Source: an uncultured Alistipes sp. (GTDB lineage: Bacteria > Bacteroidota > Bacteroidia > Bacteroidales > Rikenellaceae). Taken from it: a stretch of 64,000 nucleotides of DNA. Below are positions 30,047 to 39,235 of this stretch, one piece after another. A program made the position numbers and the translations under genes. The notes beneath the pieces are model-generated. The model searched no databases. It worked only from the letters and a program-made list of their open reading frames with translations, and had not been told where the DNA came from. Position 1 is the first letter of the stretch, and each line of letters starts with the position of its first letter. The DNA lies in NCBI GenBank assembly GCA_947364365.1, contig CANASP010000002.1, forward strand, positions 82,070-146,069, read 5' to 3'.

Positions 30047-30083
30047 ATCGGACCGGTCGATCGCACGACCGATCGGGAAGGGG

Positions 30084-31676
30084 CTACATGCCGCTCCTCA
30101 TCAGCTCGGGCGACACGCGGAAGAGCACCATGCCGGGAGCGAACGAGGGCGGCGTATAGGGCATGCTCACGCCCGAACCGAACTCGGCGGCGATACCCGG
30201 CTCGAGGATGCGGAGATCGACCAGCGGCGCGATGTCGAGGTTGTTGGGGATGTTGGCCACACCGTCCTTGGCAGCGTCCTGGTCGGGATTGCCGCCCCAG
30301 GGGTTGCGCACGGCGCACAGCGCCGAGGGATCGGTCGAGTGCATGAAGGTGTAGGCGTGCAACGTCACCGTCTTCGTGTCGTCGAAGGGGATGTCGCCGG
30401 GGTTGAATCCGCCGACGATGAGTTTGCCCATGAGCAGGCAGTTCTTCACCGCGCGGGCCAGCTCGGCGGGTTCGAGCACGCCGCGGCCGAAGGCGAAGGT
30501 GGTGCCGCAGCCCGTGAACAGCGGCGGAACGTTCTCCGTGGCGATGCCGCCGACATTGTCGTTCACATGGTATTCCAGGTTCCACTTCATGATCGCCTTC
30601 TCGAGCACGGTCGACCAGCAGGCCACGTTGTTCTTGCCCGTGCAGGCCTCGATCGTCTTGTTGTTCGCTCCCTTCCAGGTCATGAACTTCGAGCTCACCG
30701 TCACCTCGACGGGCTTGCCCTGGGGATCGAACATCGCCACGGTGTAGGTCTTGTCGCCGTTGTCGGTGATGATCGACTTGATGAAGTCGGGATAGATGTA
30801 GGCCATCGAGGCGAAGGCGGCCAGCATGCAGCAGTCGCCGATGGCGTGCTGGTTGACATCGGCCGGCGAAGGAATACCAGCTGTCGGATAGAGGTCGACG
30901 CCCTTCTCTTTCCATTCCATGTCGTACATCTCCGCATCGGGCTCGAGGTTCGGGTTGGCGAGTCTCGCACGCATCGCATCCGTCGTCGGATAGTTGCGGG
31001 CGGCATTGGCATACATCGTACCCATAGGCGTCGACGACGTTTCGGTGAAGCTGCTCGCCTTGCCCATCAGGTCGTCGATGTCGAACGAGATCTTGCGGAT
31101 GGTCAGCTCGGCGATGCGCGTCACGGCACCGCCGTTGTTGGCCTCGATCTCGAGCTTCAGGTAGCGGTAGGGCATCTTGTTGTCGAACTCGAATTCGCGC
31201 TTCTGCTTGCGCTCGGCGAACGCCTGGTCACGGCGCGTGTCGAGCAGCGTCCAGTTCTGGTCGTCGGTCGAGCCGTAGAGCGACCACGAGCGGGGGTCGC
31301 ACTCGGGCGCATCGGCGGCCGAGGTCAGCGAATAGCAGTTGACGGCCGAGCTCTCGTAGCCGGTCCAGTGGATCGCAAACGAGGCGTGAGGCGTCTCGAA
31401 GACCGAATTGTTGTTGTTGTCGACAATCTGCGCGATACCGCTTCCCTCGGGCGAATCCTCGTACTCGGACGAGAGCACGCCGCCCGACGGCATGCGGGTG
31501 GTGTTGGAGGCGACCTTGACGGTCGAAGGCGCGGTCTTCACCGGAGTGTCGGGGCCGTCGTCGTCGCCGCCCGAAGAGCAGGCCGAAGCGAACGCCAGGG
31601 GCAGCGCAAGCGCCGCGATAACGGCAGTACGCCCCCACGCCGGGAGTTTCCCGGCGATCGAATGGATCAGTTTCAT
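30084..31676 (-). CDS. Calpain-like (C2) cysteine peptidase lipoprotein with discoidin-like domain
   Basis: The 530-residue lipoprotein has the lipobox FASAC with Cys33 and is therefore probably displayed on the outer membrane. Residues about 50-195 look like an F5/8-C (discoidin) sugar-binding sandwich (WSLYGSTDDQNWTLL, PYRYLKLEIEAN). Residues about 260-520 are a calpain-type protease: Gln276 and Cys282 in QHAIGDCCMLAA, His440 in TVTLHAYTF and Asn458 in AVRNPWGG, the complete C2 set. It is the last gene of the PUL, beyond the GH38 terminator. It probably cuts host or dietary glycoproteins (inference). No clear own promoter is seen. Confidence 0.82.
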   Translation of the reverse strand: MKLIHSIAGKLPAWGRTAVIAALALPLAFASACSSGGDDDGPDTPVKTAPSTVKVASNTTRMPSGGVLSSEYEDSPEGSGIAQIVDNNNNSVFETPHASFAIHWTGYESSAVNCYSLTSAADAPECDPRSWSLYGSTDDQNWTLLDTRRDQAFAERKQKREFEFDNKMPYRYLKLEIEANNGGAVTRIAELTIRKISFDIDDLMGKASSFTETSSTPMGTMYANAARNYPTTDAMRARLANPNLEPDAEMYDMEWKEKGVDLYPTAGIPSPADVNQHAIGDCCMLAAFASMAYIYPDFIKSIITDNGDKTYTVAMFDPQGKPVEVTVSSKFMTWKGANNKTIEACTGKNNVACWSTVLEKAIMKWNLEYHVNDNVGGIATENVPPLFTGCGTTFAFGRGVLEPAELARAVKNCLLMGKLIVGGFNPGDIPFDDTKTVTLHAYTFMHSTDPSALCAVRNPWGGNPDQDAAKDGVANIPNNLDIAPLVDLRILEPGIAAEFGSGVSMPYTPPSFAPGMVLFRVSPELMRSGM

Positions 31677-31702
31677 AGCGGGTTTGTTAGGGTTGGTTTT
31701 CG

Positions 31703-31738
31703 AAAAAACCGGCCCCGGAACGGGTGCCCGGGGCCGGT
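31703..31738 (-). terminator. Intrinsic terminator after the GH38 gene
   Basis: On the minus strand, ACCGGCCCCGG and CCGGGGCCGGT form a perfect 11-bp stem followed by TTTTTT. It separates the calpain-like gene from the rest of the PUL. Confidence 0.85.
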
Positions 31739-31767
31739 AATCGGGTTTTACGGGTTTCGTGCGGCCG

Positions 31768-34700
31768 TTAGTATACCGAGAACTCGTAGATGCGGACCGT
31801 GTTGCCCTCGCTCTGGTCGGGCTTGGTCACCTGAAGGCGCACGTAGCGGGCCTTGACCGGCTCGGCGAGCAGACGCTCGGTCTCCAGCGCCGTGTTGTCG
31901 TAGACCGTGTCGACGCTCTTCCACTCGCCCTGCTCGTCGCTCTTCACCTGGAGGCTGTACTCCTTGGTGATGTAGTCGAGGCTCTCCAGACCGGCGTGCA
32001 TGACATACCAGCCGTGGATTTCGGTCTCGGCACCCAGATCGACGGTGATGAACTTGGGCTTGGCACCGCTCACGTCGCACCACTTGGTGGTGATGTCGTC
32101 GTCCAGCGCGCACTCGGCACGCTCCGAACGGTTGACCTGACCCGAGCGCTCCATGACCGGCTTGCCCTGCACCAGGTTGCGGCGAACGCTCTCGGCCTCG
32201 TCGGCACCCTTGAGCGGAAGCTCGATACCCAGCAGGTCGGTAGCGGGCACGACGTCGTTGTTGCGGTCGTCGGCCACCGTGGCGGCGAAGACCACGATCC
32301 GCGGATCGTCGGGCAGCGTCAGCTCGCGGGCACCCTTCGGGATGTCGATCGCGATGCCGAACAGGTAGGTCAGCTCGTAGGGCAGATCCTTGTTCTGGAT
32401 CATGTTGTGGCGGTGGGTACCCACGAAGGCGATGTCAGCCTGCTTGAGGTAGCCCTCGGTGTGGCCCGTGTGGCCCCACTGGCCTACGAAACCGCTGTAA
32501 TAGGGCACCAGCACCTTGTGCTCCTTGCCGTCGACGGCGAACACGGCCGTGTTGTCGTGGCGCGTCGAGGTGGCGAGCAGGTAGAGCTTGTTGTAGTCGC
32601 CCTCGGGCAGCGCGATCTTCTCGCCGCGGCACTTCACGCCGTTCTCCGTCTCGGGCGAGCCGATCTCGAAGCGGATGCCCTTGAAGTCGATGGCTGCGGG
32701 CAGCAGCTCGGCGGCGAACGAATTGCCCTTGCCGTCGAAGTTGGCATCCGAACGGAAGGCGTTGAACGATGCGGTCTTGGTGTTGTAGGGCAGCTCGACG
32801 GCCACGCTCTTCGAGGCGGCGAGCTTCGCGGCCGGAGCGGCGAGCTTCACCTTGAAGGTCTTCATGCCGAAGGGCTTCACGGCGAACTTGAGCTTGTTGC
32901 CGGCGAACTCGGCGGCACCGATCTCATCCTCGATACCGTTGAGCTCCTTGGCCGAGACGATGTCGGCGGCGAAGGCCACCTCGGTCTGCTGCGTCTGCTC
33001 GCCGGTCGTCTCGTAGAAACGAACGACATACTCGTCCGACTTCTCGGCACGCTTGAGCGCACGCAGCGCCACGTTGTCGTTCTCGCTGCGGACGAACGAG
33101 AAGCTGCGGCCCAGCGAACCCTTGCCCTTCGGAGCGACGAACGCCCGGAGCGGCTGGTTGAGCACCTCGGCCTTCGTCACCGTCCCGCCATCGCGGTAGT
33201 CGCCCGCGTGGCCGACGATCGCGTAGGTGAAGGTGTGGTGGCCGAAGTCCTGATGATCCTGGTAGGCGTAGCCGCCGCGGGTCTTCGGCGTGTGGAGCAG
33301 CGTCAGACGGATGGTGTTGTCGGCAGGCTTGTCCCAGCCGTACTTGCAGTCGTTGAGCACCGAGACGCCGTACGAACCGTCCTTCTCCGTCAGGTCGGCC
33401 CACTGCTGGGCATAGACCTCGTAGGCGGTCGGGGTGTTGTTGCCGCGGGCTACCGAACCCACACCCAGGTCGTAGGTGGCCTTCTCGTTGGCGAACGAGA
33501 GGGGGAACTCGGCTTTGAGCAGCGTGTTGGTCGACTGCCAGTCGACGTCGTTGCGGATGTCGATGCGGTCCTCCTGGCCGCCGTCGGTCAGGCTGACATA
33601 CTGGCGGAAGGTCGACTCGCCGTAGGTGCGCTCGACGCATACCGTGGCGCGGACGGGACCCTGCTCCACGACCGAGATGCGCACCTGGCCGTCGATGGCC
33701 ACGGGCTCGCGGTCGATCGTGGTCTTGGTGATCTCCCATGCGGGCCACGAGAACGACTCGTTCTCGGTGAACAGGGCCAGACGCACGGCCTTGCCCTCGG
33801 CGACGAGTTCGCGGCCGTTGCGCTTGTCGACGATCGAGGCCAGGTCGCCGTTCTTGTCGAGCGTCACCTTGTAGATCGCATTCTCGATCGACGAGGTCGA
33901 GGCCTTCAGCACGGTCGAGGGCTTCGTGGCGGCGCCGTTGCGCACGTCGTAGACGGCATAGCCCACGGCGGGAGCCGAGACGCGCACGAGCATGCGGACC
34001 ATGCCCTCCTCGCGCGAGAGGATCTGGCTTGCGACCGGCTTGCCCTTGGCATCGTAGACGGCCAGGTTGCCCTTGCCGGGCAGCGACACCTCGATGACAT
34101 CGGTCACGGGGACGCCGGCGGCGTTGTAGACGACCAGCGGGAGGCCCTTGACCTGGGTGTCGAGCGCCTGCGAGGCACCGCCCACCGAGGTCGTGAGCAC
34201 ATCGGCGAACTGGCCCAGCGAGATCAGCTCGTCGTTCCACGAGAACTCGTAGGCGCGGGGGATGCTCGTTCCGGTGAGGTCGTCGTGGAACTGGTGGAAG
34301 ATGAAGCGCTTCCATGCCTCGGCGAGCGTCTCGGCGGGATAGGCCGCGGCACCCAGCCAGTCGGCGATGACGGCGCTGCGCTCGGCGGCGTCGGCCACGA
34401 TCTCGTTGCGGCGGTTGTAGAGCTTCATGGCGGCCTGCGAGGTGTAGCAACCCGTGGCGTGGACGTCCATCAGCAGCTCACCGTCCCATACGGGCAGTTC
34501 GGGGTGCTTGTCGAAGGGCAGGTAGTCCTTGTAGAGCTGGTCGCTCGTGGCGCTGATGATCTCGATCGGACCGTCGCCCTTGAGGCTGCGCTCGACGGTG
34601 CGTACCGACTCGATGGTCGGCGCGCCGCCCGTGTCGCCCGTACCGTAGTAGTGGTAGATGGCGTCGACGGGGCTCGTGGCGAGGATGCGCTGGAGGTACT

Positions 34701-35364
34701 CGCTGTTGCTCAGGTCCTCGTAGCGCCACTTAGTGGTGTAGTTGTGGGCATCCATGACGGCCATGATGCGCGAGCCGTCGACACCCTGCCACAGACCCAG
34801 CTCGAAGGGGATCTTGCTGTTGCCGTGGAACGGGCGGTGGCGCCACATGAGCTTCTGGGTCGAGAAGCCGATCAGACCGCAGTGCGCGGCCACGGTGGGC
34901 ATCGTCCAGCCGAAGCCGAAGCAGTCGGGCAGGAAGATGTCGGTGCCCTCGACACCCAGCTCGTCGCGGTAGAAGAGCTGACCGTAGAGGATGTTGCGCG
35001 TGAACGACTCGGGCGAGGGGATGTTGGGATCGTTGGCGTCCCACGTGCTGCCCGTCACGTGCCAGCGGCCCTCACGGACGTATTTCTTCATCAGTTCGTA
35101 CTCGTGGGGATAGTACTCCTTCATCCACTGGTACTTGATGCCGCCCTCGAAGTTGAATACGTAGTCGGGATAACGCTCCAGCAACATGAGGTTCTGGTTG
35201 AGCGTCTTGGGAATGTACTCGCTGATGGAGCGCTGGATGTCCCAGTTCCACTGCGTGTCGAAATGGGCGTTCGACACGATGTAGGCCTTGCCGGTTTTCT
35301 GCTGCGCGTCGGCGTTTCCGCCCAGGGCGAGCAGTGCGAGACCCAGTAAAAGCGTGCGTTTCAT
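31768..35364 (-). CDS. GH38 alpha-mannosidase with C-terminal discoidin-like domain
   Basis: The 1198-residue protein has a Sec signal peptide (MKRTLLLGLALLALGGNADA). The GH38 catalytic domain shows the metal-binding His34 and Asp36 in SNAHFDTQWNW, the likely nucleophile Asp147 in FLPDCFGFG and the HQFHDDLTGTS segment. It continues with the GH38 middle and beta-sandwich domains and ends with an F5/8-C-like domain (about 1070-1198, TVDLGAETEIHGWYV, ARYVRLQVTK). It should trim alpha-mannose from N-glycans or mannose-rich glycans in the periplasm or at the surface. It follows the GH29 gene after 37 bases and is followed by a terminator. Confidence 0.9.
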   Translation of the reverse strand: MKRTLLLGLALLALGGNADAQQKTGKAYIVSNAHFDTQWNWDIQRSISEYIPKTLNQNLMLLERYPDYVFNFEGGIKYQWMKEYYPHEYELMKKYVREGRWHVTGSTWDANDPNIPSPESFTRNILYGQLFYRDELGVEGTDIFLPDCFGFGWTMPTVAAHCGLIGFSTQKLMWRHRPFHGNSKIPFELGLWQGVDGSRIMAVMDAHNYTTKWRYEDLSNSEYLQRILATSPVDAIYHYYGTGDTGGAPTIESVRTVERSLKGDGPIEIISATSDQLYKDYLPFDKHPELPVWDGELLMDVHATGCYTSQAAMKLYNRRNEIVADAAERSAVIADWLGAAAYPAETLAEAWKRFIFHQFHDDLTGTSIPRAYEFSWNDELISLGQFADVLTTSVGGASQALDTQVKGLPLVVYNAAGVPVTDVIEVSLPGKGNLAVYDAKGKPVASQILSREEGMVRMLVRVSAPAVGYAVYDVRNGAATKPSTVLKASTSSIENAIYKVTLDKNGDLASIVDKRNGRELVAEGKAVRLALFTENESFSWPAWEITKTTIDREPVAIDGQVRISVVEQGPVRATVCVERTYGESTFRQYVSLTDGGQEDRIDIRNDVDWQSTNTLLKAEFPLSFANEKATYDLGVGSVARGNNTPTAYEVYAQQWADLTEKDGSYGVSVLNDCKYGWDKPADNTIRLTLLHTPKTRGGYAYQDHQDFGHHTFTYAIVGHAGDYRDGGTVTKAEVLNQPLRAFVAPKGKGSLGRSFSFVRSENDNVALRALKRAEKSDEYVVRFYETTGEQTQQTEVAFAADIVSAKELNGIEDEIGAAEFAGNKLKFAVKPFGMKTFKVKLAAPAAKLAASKSVAVELPYNTKTASFNAFRSDANFDGKGNSFAAELLPAAIDFKGIRFEIGSPETENGVKCRGEKIALPEGDYNKLYLLATSTRHDNTAVFAVDGKEHKVLVPYYSGFVGQWGHTGHTEGYLKQADIAFVGTHRHNMIQNKDLPYELTYLFGIAIDIPKGARELTLPDDPRIVVFAATVADDRNNDVVPATDLLGIELPLKGADEAESVRRNLVQGKPVMERSGQVNRSERAECALDDDITTKWCDVSGAKPKFITVDLGAETEIHGWYVMHAGLESLDYITKEYSLQVKSDEQGEWKSVDTVYDNTALETERLLAEPVKARYVRLQVTKPDQSEGNTVRIYEFSVY

Positions 35365-35401
35365 CGGTTGTTGTTTGATTGATTTGGGTATTTAAAGGGT
35401 T

Positions 35402-36787
35402 TTACCTGCGTTCGTTGTAGACCCCCAGCTCAGCGATAGCGGGGGCGCCCGACGACTTGTCGACCCGCAGGCGCACGGCGTCGCCCCACACGGTGTCGAA
35501 GCGGTGGATCTTCACGCGGCCCGCCTTCGAAGCGGTCTCGATCGGGTGCCACTCGTCGCCCGCACGGTATTCGAGCGCGTACTCCTCCAGACGGGGACGG
35601 CCGTTCTCGGTGATGACGATCATGTTGAGCGGCGTCTCGCGGCCCAGATCGACCGACAGCCACGGGTGCTCGACCTCGGGGTTGGAGTTCCACGCCGTGT
35701 GGTAGTCGTCGTCGACGGCGAAGTCGGTGATGGCGTAGTCGAAGCTCCACGTACCCTCCGCCGGGCGGAACTTGGCGATGTTCGACGAGATGATCGGCGC
35801 CTCGGCCTCGGGAATGTCTGCCACGTGGCCCGTGTTCTTCCACGCGCGGCCGATCGCCTTGAGCGCCTCGATGGCGTTGTCGTCGAAACGGCCCTCGCGG
35901 TTGGGCGCCACGTTGAGCAGAAAGTTGCAATGGGCGTCGCCCATCGGCACGAGGTTGTCGCCGACGATGCGCTCGACGCTCTTCACGGGCGTCGTGGGGA
36001 AGTCGGTCTTCCAGAACCAGCTCGACTGCAACGGCAGGCACGAGAGCGCCGGCAGGCGGTTGGTCTCCTTGGAGATGTGCTGGCCGGCACCCTGCTCATA
36101 GGCCTTGATGTCGGTGTAGAAGAGCGCCTCGGCCGGATACTTCGCGGCGTTGAGGTCCAGCACCAGACACTCGGGCTGGAGCGACTTGATGAAGCGGTAG
36201 ATATCCTCGAAGGGCACCTCGTCGTAGGAGATGCGCGACCAGGGGGCGTCCCAGCCGTCGATCACCAAAAGGCAGATCGGACCGTAGGAGGTCAGCAGCT
36301 CGCGCAGCTGCTCCTTGATCATGCGGATGTGGTCGGCGGTGATATGGCCCGGACGCAGGCGGTGGTGCGTGTCGAGAATCGAGTAGTAGAGGGCCACCTC
36401 CAACCCTTCGGCACGGAACGCGTCGGCGTACTCCTTCACCACGTCGCGACCGTAAGGGCTCTGCATCACGTTGTAGGGCGTGGTCTTCGTGTCCCAGATG
36501 CAGAAGCCGCTGTGGTGCTTGGTCGTCAGGCAGCCGTAGGTCATGCCGGCCGTCTTCGCGGCGCGGGCCCACTGGCGGCAGTCGAGCTTCGTGGGGTTGA
36601 ACAGCGCGGGCGAGGCGTCGGGATCGGGCCAGTCCTGGTTGGCGTAGGTGGGCATGTTGTAGTGGACGAACATGCCGAAACGCATATCCACCAGCCGCTG
36701 CTGCAACTCGCGCAGCGAACGGGTCTGCGCGCCGACCGACTGGCACACCAGTCCGAACAGCACGACGATCGAAAAGATTCTTTTCAT
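35402..36787 (-). CDS. GH29 alpha-L-fucosidase-like enzyme with discoidin-like domain
   Basis: The 461-residue protein has a signal peptide (MKRIFSIVVLFGLVCQSVGA). The GH29 barrel shows RFGMFVHYN, AGMTYGCLTTKHHSGFCIWDT and, in place of the usual WFDG, LLVIDGWD with Asp177 as the likely nucleophile. A C-terminal F5/8-C-like domain runs from about residue 345. I chose the ATG at 36787 because the signal peptide starts there; one four codons upstream is possible. It should release terminal fucose. It sits between the BSP-type peptidase and the GH38 gene and is probably co-transcribed with them. Confidence 0.85.
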   Translation of the reverse strand: MKRIFSIVVLFGLVCQSVGAQTRSLRELQQRLVDMRFGMFVHYNMPTYANQDWPDPDASPALFNPTKLDCRQWARAAKTAGMTYGCLTTKHHSGFCIWDTKTTPYNVMQSPYGRDVVKEYADAFRAEGLEVALYYSILDTHHRLRPGHITADHIRMIKEQLRELLTSYGPICLLVIDGWDAPWSRISYDEVPFEDIYRFIKSLQPECLVLDLNAAKYPAEALFYTDIKAYEQGAGQHISKETNRLPALSCLPLQSSWFWKTDFPTTPVKSVERIVGDNLVPMGDAHCNFLLNVAPNREGRFDDNAIEALKAIGRAWKNTGHVADIPEAEAPIISSNIAKFRPAEGTWSFDYAITDFAVDDDYHTAWNSNPEVEHPWLSVDLGRETPLNMIVITENGRPRLEEYALEYRAGDEWHPIETASKAGRVKIHRFDTVWGDAVRLRVDKSSGAPAIAELGVYNERR

Positions 36788-36803
36788 GAGGCAGTCCATC
36801 GTA

Positions 36804-37574
36804 TTATTCCTGAATATCGCCTACGGCGACCTGGTATTCGTGCCACAGCGAGTCGATGTCGTACTGCTCGCCCAGCACGTGCTTGATCGCACCGTCGAAC
36901 GACCAGGGAATCACCTCGCGCGTACTCTTGTTGAACTTGTAGAGGAAGTCGGGATCCTTGTTGTCGCGCAGCCATACGAAGAAGTAGCCCGTCGTGCGGT
37001 AGCCGTCCATGTAGTTGCCGCCGCGGGGACGTGCGTCGGGACCGAAGCCGCCGTTGGCCGCGCGCACGGCGTCGGCCATACCTTCGATGAAGGCCCACAC
37101 GACGCGGTTGTCGCCGTAGCCGCCGATACCCTGGGGTTCGAGCTGGAAGGCGTGGGTGAGCTCGTGGAGCAGCACGCCGCGCGTCTCGAAGAGCACACGC
37201 TCCTTATCCTCGTCGCGGTAGCTGTTCTCGACGTGGCGCGTGCTGTAGAAGATATGCACGAAATCGCCGTGGCCGCTCTTGGCCGAAATGCCGTCCGAAT
37301 CCTCCAGCGTGTAGTGGATCGTGCGGATGGCCGGGATGCTGTCCTCGGGCGAACGATAGAGCGTCGCCAGCACCGTGCGGGCCTGCTCGGTGATGTAGGC
37401 CGCCGGATCGGCGATGATCTCGTGATAGATTTGCGAACCGCGGGTTTCGGGAGCCTTGTCCTCGAAGCGGATTTGACCTACGTCGTAACCGTCCCACACC
37501 GAGGAGGGATTCATCGAGCAGGCGACAGCACCGGCCAGCAGAGCGACGGCGGTACCCAGAAGCGTTTTTTTCAT
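36804..37574 (-). CDS. Basic-secretory-protein-type metallopeptidase lipoprotein
   Basis: The 256-residue lipoprotein has the lipobox AVAC with Cys19. The zinc motif HELTH (His137, Glu138, His141) is followed by FQLEPQGIGGYG and AFIEGMADAVR (Glu164), then RPRGGNYMDGYRTTGYFFVWL. This block is characteristic of the plant/bacterial BSP family of gluzincin-like proteins. Protease activity is expected from the metal site but is little studied in bacteria. It lies between the FN3-like surface protein and the fucosidase. A terminator-like hairpin and a -7 box lie upstream. I chose the start giving MKKTLLGTAV. Confidence 0.83.
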   Translation of the reverse strand: MKKTLLGTAVALLAGAVACSMNPSSVWDGYDVGQIRFEDKAPETRGSQIYHEIIADPAAYITEQARTVLATLYRSPEDSIPAIRTIHYTLEDSDGISAKSGHGDFVHIFYSTRHVENSYRDEDKERVLFETRGVLLHELTHAFQLEPQGIGGYGDNRVVWAFIEGMADAVRAANGGFGPDARPRGGNYMDGYRTTGYFFVWLRDNKDPDFLYKFNKSTREVIPWSFDGAIKHVLGEQYDIDSLWHEYQVAVGDIQE

Positions 37575-37604
37575 GACAAAATCGAGTTTATTAGGTTTCA
37601 ACGG

Positions 37605-37639
37605 ATAAAACGAGGGCCGGACACCGGCGTGTCCGGCCC
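37605..37639 (-). terminator. Intrinsic terminator between the surface lipoprotein and the BSP gene
   Basis: On the minus strand, GGGCCGGACAC and GTGTCCGGCCC form a perfect 11-bp stem with a GCCG loop, followed by TCGTTTTAT. It lies between the lipoprotein stop and the BSP start and can tune expression of the enzymes relative to susCD. Confidence 0.75.
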
Positions 37640-37661
37640 CGTTCAAACATCATTTTGCCTG

Positions 37662-37669
37662 CAAAGATA
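37662..37669 (-). promoter_or_regulatory. Possible -7 box TATCTTTG inside the PUL
   Basis: This perfect minus-strand TAnnTTTG lies between the lipoprotein stop and the terminator hairpin. A transcript from here would meet the terminator after about 20 nt. It could be a promoter of a very short RNA, an attenuated promoter of the BSP gene, or chance. Confidence 0.4.
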
Positions 37670-37671
37670 GA

Positions 37672-39144
37672 CTATTTACCGTAAGCACGCAGATACATCC
37701 GCATCCAGGTGTTGCCCGTCTTCGAGATGGCGTAGTAGTAGTAATCGCCGTCGTTGGGCGTCGTGTCGTTCTTGGTCTCCTTGACGAAGATCAGACCGTC
37801 CTTCTGCGAGAAGAAGTCCATCATGGGCTGTACCTTATCGCGAAGCTGGGAAACGTTCGCGTCGTCGCCGCCGTAAGGCATCACGTAGGTGTTGCCGAGG
37901 GTGAACTTGGCGACATCCTTGTCGACCTCGATAATCGGGTTGCCGGCACCGTCGCGCTCGCACTGGAAGCAGGTATACCACATGTCGATGGCATCGTAAC
38001 GTACCATGACGCCGACATAGGTACCGGCCCACTCCGAACAGTTGAGATCAGCAAAGGCCTCGCTCATCGACGGATGGTAGGCGCGCAGCTCGTTGACACG
38101 GTTGACACCGCCGTGATCCGAATCGTTGAGCATCGCCGCAATGTCGGTCGCCGACATCGCGCCTTTCAGGCTCAGGTTCGACGAACCGATCACACCGACA
38201 CCGGCCAGTACATCGGCAGACACGCCGCCGAACTCCACGTCGCCGATAGCAACGGGCTCCCACGTGAGCTCCGAATAGGTGTCGTTGAACTCGACGGGCA
38301 GCGTCACGTGCTTGGCATCCTTGTTGCCGTCGGCCTCGATCCAGGTGATCGTCACCGACTCGACGGTTTCGGCATCGACATCCACGTCGAACGTGTAGTG
38401 CATAGCCAGGTTGCTGCCCTCATACAGACCGCCATACCAAAGGTTGTCCTTGGAAATCATGTTGAAGAACAGCGTCTTGAGCTCCGAAGCCAGCAGGGTC
38501 GTCACCTCGATCTGGTCGCCGTAGACCGTGCCCTCGTCGTAGATGGCGTAGGGACGCAGGTAGTAGGTCTCACCCGACTCGCAGCCATCAATCGTCACGT
38601 CGAACTCGCCCTTACCGCCCGTCGCAGCCTTCACCTTCGTGCCGGCCGTGGTCGGATTGGGGGTCGTGCCGTAGCATACGCCCTTCTCGATGATCGTCCA
38701 GGTGCTCGCGCCGCCCTGCACCTCGGCCTTGGCCGTGATCACCGTGCAACCGGCTACATGGCTCTTGATCTTGGCCGAAACCAGCGGGTAGGTCGTGAAG
38801 TCGAACTGCGAGCTGTAGTAGGTGTGGTCCTGACCGATGGCATAGGCGCGGACATAGTACTTGGTGTCGGGCGTCAGGCCGTCGATGATCGCCGTGAAGG
38901 CGCCGCTGCCCGAACCCTCGTCCACGTATTTCGAGTCCTCGATGGTGGGATTCTGCGTCGTGGCTATGCACACGCCGCGCTCGGTGATGCCCACGCCGTA
39001 GATCTCGGCCTCGAATACGGCCGACGTGGTGCTCACGGAGTGGATCTCGGAAGCCGTGGCATGCACCTCTCCCGAATGGTCGATATCGTCTTCGCAGGCT
39101 ACTGCCGCCAGCAGCGCCGCGCAAGCTATCAGAAGTTTTTTCAT
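37672..39144 (-). CDS. PUL surface lipoprotein with two FN3-like repeats
   Basis: The 490-residue lipoprotein has the lipobox AVAC followed by EDD, an acidic start that favours surface export in this phylum. Two related beta-sandwich repeats (about 32-120 and 122-215) contain TERGVCIATTQNPT / IEKGVCYGTTPNPT and TKYYVRAYAIG / ETYYLRPYAIY, the FN3-like pattern of surface glycan-binding proteins. The C-terminal half matches nothing I recognise. It follows susD after 91 bases, the usual position of a SusE/F-like binding protein. The start giving MKKLLIACAAL was chosen from the signal peptide. Confidence 0.8.
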   Translation of the reverse strand: MKKLLIACAALLAAVACEDDIDHSGEVHATASEIHSVSTTSAVFEAEIYGVGITERGVCIATTQNPTIEDSKYVDEGSGSGAFTAIIDGLTPDTKYYVRAYAIGQDHTYYSSQFDFTTYPLVSAKIKSHVAGCTVITAKAEVQGGASTWTIIEKGVCYGTTPNPTTAGTKVKAATGGKGEFDVTIDGCESGETYYLRPYAIYDEGTVYGDQIEVTTLLASELKTLFFNMISKDNLWYGGLYEGSNLAMHYTFDVDVDAETVESVTITWIEADGNKDAKHVTLPVEFNDTYSELTWEPVAIGDVEFGGVSADVLAGVGVIGSSNLSLKGAMSATDIAAMLNDSDHGGVNRVNELRAYHPSMSEAFADLNCSEWAGTYVGVMVRYDAIDMWYTCFQCERDGAGNPIIEVDKDVAKFTLGNTYVMPYGGDDANVSQLRDKVQPMMDFFSQKDGLIFVKETKNDTTPNDGDYYYYAISKTGNTWMRMYLRAYGK

Positions 39145-39190
39145 GTCGAATGTTCTGTTTGTTTTGGGTTGTTTTTCCTGCGGGCGGGGT

Positions 39191-39217
39191 GCGCGAGCCC
39201 GGTCGCCGGGCTCACGC
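39191..39217. repeat. 12-bp-stem hairpin between susD and the surface lipoprotein gene
   Basis: GCG-GAGCCCGG and CCGGGCTC-CGC pair around TCG with one mismatch. There is no T-run on the minus strand, so it may stabilise the susCD end of the transcript after processing rather than stop it. Confidence 0.5.
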
Positions 39218-39235
39218 ATCGTCCGCGGGTGGGGT

